Positions 7,202-9,160 of a stretch of DNA of 9,160 nucleotides are shown one piece after another. The stretch is taken from the NCBI GenBank assembly GCA_947461155.1, contig CANHKE010000030.1, positions 1-9,160 of the forward strand, in the 5' to 3' direction. Numbering within the stretch: position 1 is the stretch's first letter; each line of letters starts with the position of its first letter. Below the pieces are notes generated by a model. It was given only the letters and a program-made list of their open reading frames with translations, was not told the origin of the DNA and did not search any database. The position numbers were made by a program, and so were the translations under genes. Origin of the DNA: Cytophagaceae bacterium. GTDB taxonomy: Bacteria; Bacteroidota; Bacteroidia; Cytophagales; Spirosomataceae.

Positions 7202-7235
7202 AAAAAAGCTTGCCAATTTCTTGGCAAGCTTTTTT
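7202..7235. terminator. Bidirectional rho-independent terminator between the dioxygenase gene and ruvX
   Basis: A 15-bp perfect stem (7202-7216 with 7221-7235) closes a TTTC loop (7217-7220). The stem begins with six A and ends with six T, so it reads as a hairpin plus T-run on either strand. It serves the plus-strand dioxygenase, whose stop is at 7199, and the minus-strand ruvX, whose TAA (7236-7234) overlaps the stem. Confidence 0.95.
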
Positions 7236-7644
7236 ATTGTGATTCCATATACGATTGTAAGATGATCGTTGCTGATACACGGTCGACCGTACCCTTCACG
7301 CGCCTGTCTTTTTTCGACATTCCACCGGCAATCATCGCTTGCATCGCCAGCTGTGAAGTAAATCGCTCATCGTGTTCAATAATGGGCATTTCAGGAAATT
7401 TCTTGCGAAAATGTTTAATCAACACCCGTACACCATGCGTAGAATCTGTATCTGAGCTATCCAGGTTTTTGGGCATACCAATCACCACCTTGTCCACCAC
7501 TTCGCGCTCAAAATAAGATTTCAAATAATCTAGGAGCGTGTGCGTTGCAACTGTGTCCAACCCATTTGCAATGATTTGAAGTGAATCCGTCACAGCGATT
7601 CCTGTGCGTTTTAAACCAAAATCAATCGCTAATATGCGTCCCAT
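7234..7644 (-). CDS. ruvX: Putative Holliday junction resolvase / pre-16S rRNA nuclease RuvX (YqgF)
   Basis: A 136-residue RNase H-fold protein of the YqgF/RuvX family; studied members process the 5' end of 16S rRNA, and a role in Holliday-junction cleavage has been proposed. Catalytic acidic residues are visible as D8 in LAIDFG, E93 in DERFTS and D121 in VDRVSA, all in the expected order, together with the family strand VVIGMPKN near 53-60. Length is normal. It starts at an ATG two bases after the stop of the upstream YcxB-like gene, so the two are probably one transcript. The stop codon lies in the shared terminator. Confidence 0.95.
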   Translation of the reverse strand: MGRILAIDFGLKRTGIAVTDSLQIIANGLDTVATHTLLDYLKSYFEREVVDKVVIGMPKNLDSSDTDSTHGVRVLIKHFRKKFPEMPIIEHDERFTSQLAMQAMIAGGMSKKDRRVKGTVDRVSATIILQSYMESQ

Positions 7645-7646
7645 CC

Positions 7647-8192
7647 CTAGGCGATAAAACCTTTATCCCGCATGATTTTGTCCATCAACTTCCGATCGTT
7701 GTCGGAAAATATCGAAAATGGCAAATACAAAAATTGGTACTTGCCCATTTCTAACACATAGGCTTGTTTGTCTTTATAGGCCGACAAAATCATATCCCAC
7801 TTTAACATACCGCCCTCTTTGTCGGAGATTTTCATGAAAATTTGCCGACTGTCAATTTCGTAACGGTACTTGTCAAACAATTGCTTGTATTGGGCCAGTT
7901 GTGTAATCCCTGTAAATTGGATTAGCCAAAATAAGACATAACCTACGACACCAATCGCTAAAAAAATGTAGATCCAATAATTTTTATAGGTACCCGAAAG
8001 GTTAAGGAAAACATTAAGGCCGACTAAAGCCAAAGGCAAAAAAGCCCATTTCCATTGATTCGAAAACAATTGACGCATGCAAAGGCCTACGTATTTATTT
8101 TTTTCCAATCCGTATTTTTTGGTTTTAATTGCCAGCGGATTAGAAGGTGCTTGCATCTGAGCGCGTTGCTGCCCTCCATACATTTTAGCCAT
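7647..8192 (-). CDS. YcxB-like two-TM membrane protein
   Basis: A 181-residue integral membrane protein with two hydrophobic segments (about residues 47-66 and 72-92) and a C-terminal soluble domain (about 110-176). The latter carries the pattern seen in YcxB-like domains: YEIDSRQIFMK, a tryptophan strand (LKWDMILSAY), a second strand and the LYLPFSIF turn before a final helix. Function is unknown for the family. The N-terminal 30 residues are polar, with MAKMYGG near the start; the ATG at 8192 is used, and the ATG three codons later is also possible. It sits upstream of ruvX with a two-base gap and is divergent from the phosphoribosyltransferase gene across 99 bp. Confidence 0.75.
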   Translation of the reverse strand: MAKMYGGQQRAQMQAPSNPLAIKTKKYGLEKNKYVGLCMRQLFSNQWKWAFLPLALVGLNVFLNLSGTYKNYWIYIFLAIGVVGYVLFWLIQFTGITQLAQYKQLFDKYRYEIDSRQIFMKISDKEGGMLKWDMILSAYKDKQAYVLEMGKYQFLYLPFSIFSDNDRKLMDKIMRDKGFIA

Positions 8193-8242
8193 AGGTAATT
8201 TATTTTAAACGCTAAATAAAGGCTAAAGGTACGAAAATTGGA

Positions 8243-8250
8243 TAATTTTG
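8243..8250 (+). promoter_or_regulatory. Possible -7 element upstream of the phosphoribosyltransferase gene
   Basis: TAATTTTG matches the Bacteroidota -7 consensus TAnnTTTG and would give a leader of about 35 bases before the ATG at 8292. The bases 19 upstream (8220-8223) read AGGC and do not match the TTTG element, so this is half a promoter at best. Confidence 0.3.
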
Positions 8251-8291
8251 GGTAATTTTAATTTGCTAATTTAGGTTTTAAGCAAAAGAAT

Positions 8292-8795
8292 ATGTCGGCA
8301 AAACAAGTACTAGACGGACCAGCTTTACTTCAGAAAATAAGAAGAATCTCTTTTCAGATTTTCGAAAACAACTTCGAAGAAAAAGAAATTATCATCGCTG
8401 GAATCGTAGGCCAAGGATTCGCACTAGCCGAAATGATTTGTCGGCACATGCACGAAATCTCCTCCATTCAAGCTACGGCCGTTGCCATTCAATTAAACAA
8501 AGAGGTTCCTTATGAAAGCCCGGTGAAATTTGATACGGACCTAACTGTTTTAGAAAACAAAGTGATCGTCGTTGTAGATGACGTACTCAATACGGGTCGT
8601 ACATTTTCCTACAGCTTAGCGCCATTCCTAAGCATTCCAGTCAAAAAATTACAAGTTGCCGTATTAGTAGACCGCAATTATCGCAAGTTCCCCATTGCGG
8701 CAGATTATATCGGTTACGAATTATCGACAACCCTAGCAGAACATGTAGAAGTAATTATTTCAGATCCGCAGAAATGCGGGGTTTATTTGCATTAA
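8292..8795 (+). CDS. PyrR-like phosphoribosyltransferase family protein
   Basis: A 167-residue type I phosphoribosyltransferase. The PRPP-binding loop is visible as VIVVVDDVLNTGRT (91-104), with the paired acidic residues D96-D97 and the TGRT turn. LVDRNYRKFPIAADYIGYEL (125-144) resembles the LVDRGxRELPIxADYVG segment of PyrR, the pyr-operon regulator and uracil phosphoribosyltransferase. The N-terminal helix (VLDGPALLQKIRRISFQIFE) also fits PyrR. However, the protein lacks the PyrR SELI-type C-terminal ending and no pyrimidine gene is nearby, so regulation of a pyr operon cannot be claimed and its base substrate is unknown. No signal peptide. The stop codon abuts the aroE stop with no gap. 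Confidence 0.88.
   Translation: MSAKQVLDGPALLQKIRRISFQIFENNFEEKEIIIAGIVGQGFALAEMICRHMHEISSIQATAVAIQLNKEVPYESPVKFDTDLTVLENKVIVVVDDVLNTGRTFSYSLAPFLSIPVKKLQVAVLVDRNYRKFPIAADYIGYELSTTLAEHVEVIISDPQKCGVYLH
8765..8780 (+). other. Small hairpin at the 3' end of the phosphoribosyltransferase gene
   Basis: CCGCA-GAAA-TGCGG forms a 5-bp stem with a GNRA-type tetraloop, extended by a T.G pair. It is followed by GTTTATTTGC, a weak T-rich tract inside the coding region. It may help to end transcription before aroE is met head-on, but it is short. Confidence 0.3.
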
Positions 8796-9160
8796 TTACG
8801 CATTCCAAATTTCCCACGCTTTGTCGGCCTGACCATGCAGCATTTCCAAGCCCGCATGAACCCCTCCAACACCCTGCTCAATTCCTTTTTTCAGAAAAGT
8901 CGTCTCCAACGGATTATAGACGATGTCATATAAATAGTGTTGGTCTGTCAAGTCTCCATAGGGAATCGCTGGACAATCCGCCAAGTTTGGATGCATCCCG
9001 AGTGGAGTCGTATTGACGATTAACCCAATCGTAGGCAACACATCGAGCAGCGCATCATAGCTAATGCAATCCTCCGAAGCGCTCCGAGATACTTTAATAA
9101 CCTGAATTCCCAAATCTTCGATGGCGGCAATGACCGCTTTCGCAGCGCCACCTTGGCCTA
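8796..9160 (-). CDS. aroE: Shikimate dehydrogenase, C-terminal part (cut by window edge)
   Basis: The last 120 codons of shikimate dehydrogenase, the NADPH-dependent reduction of 3-dehydroshikimate to shikimate. The frame stays open to base 9160, and the part upstream of the apparent TTG at 9113 reads GQGGAAKAV, the end of the Rossmann NADP-binding glycine motif, so the gene clearly continues past the window. Further family motifs are VNTTPLGMHP, YDIVYNPLETTFL and the C-terminal GLEMLHGQADKAWEIW, which includes the conserved substrate-side glutamine region. The missing part is the N-terminal shikimate-binding half. The stop codon is immediately adjacent to that of the convergent phosphoribosyltransferase gene. 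aroC, from the same pathway, is in a separate unit to the left. Confidence 0.95.
   Translation of the reverse strand, partial: GQGGAAKAVIAAIEDLGIQVIKVSRSASEDCISYDALLDVLPTIGLIVNTTPLGMHPNLADCPAIPYGDLTDQHYLYDIVYNPLETTFLKKGIEQGVGGVHAGLEMLHGQADKAWEIWNA

Noticed and set aside
8796..9113. aroE as a complete 105-codon gene starting at 9113
   Set aside because: The codon there is TTG, and the frame continues upstream with the NADP-binding glycine motif, so this is an internal position of a gene cut by the window edge.

Overview
The window reads as chromosomal housekeeping DNA from a member of the Bacteroidota, probably a Cytophagales-like lineage; I am fairly sure of the phylum and much less sure of the order. 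The evidence is a textbook Bacteroidota promoter (TTTG-N19-TAnnTTTG) ahead of tRNA-His, the lack of convincing Shine-Dalgarno sequences, a BatD-like protein, outer-membrane proteins of Bacteroidota type, and moderately AT-rich DNA. I see no mobile element, CRISPR array, integrase or phage gene.

Left part (1-903, all minus strand): tRNA-His with its own promoter and a strong terminator, then a NYN-domain (PIN-like) protein whose ATG lies 10 bases past the terminator T-run, then what looks like the first 19 codons of a membrane protein leaving the window at base 1. Middle (912-6185, all minus strand, read from right to left): two outer-membrane-type proteins, a BatD-like protein, chorismate synthase (aroC), tRNA adenosine deaminase (tadA) and a Mn-type superoxide dismutase (sodA). 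BatD-aroC-tadA are packed with 2-5 bp gaps and are very likely one transcript; sodA follows 60 bp later and ends in a clear hairpin terminator.

Right part: a single plus-strand PhyH-family Fe(II)/2-oxoglutarate dioxygenase (6372-7199) meets ruvX tail to tail across a 15-bp-stem bidirectional terminator. ruvX and a small YcxB-like two-TM protein form a minus-strand pair. A plus-strand PyrR-like phosphoribosyltransferase diverges from that pair and meets the 3' end of a minus-strand shikimate dehydrogenase (aroE) with no bases between the two stop codons; aroE runs off the right edge.

Functionally, aroE and aroC are both shikimate-pathway genes but sit about 5.7 kb apart in separate units. tadA and tRNA-His are translation genes; BatD and the two barrel proteins are envelope genes. 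Nothing amounts to a demonstrable new multi-gene system. The most interesting points are the tRNA-His/terminator/NYN arrangement, a U:U mismatch in the tRNA-His acceptor stem, palindromes at the sodA start, a BatD-like gene with no other bat gene in view, and two unnamed barrel proteins. Several start codons were moved inward from longer TTG-initiated frames because the longer versions overlap neighbours or add residues not expected for the family.
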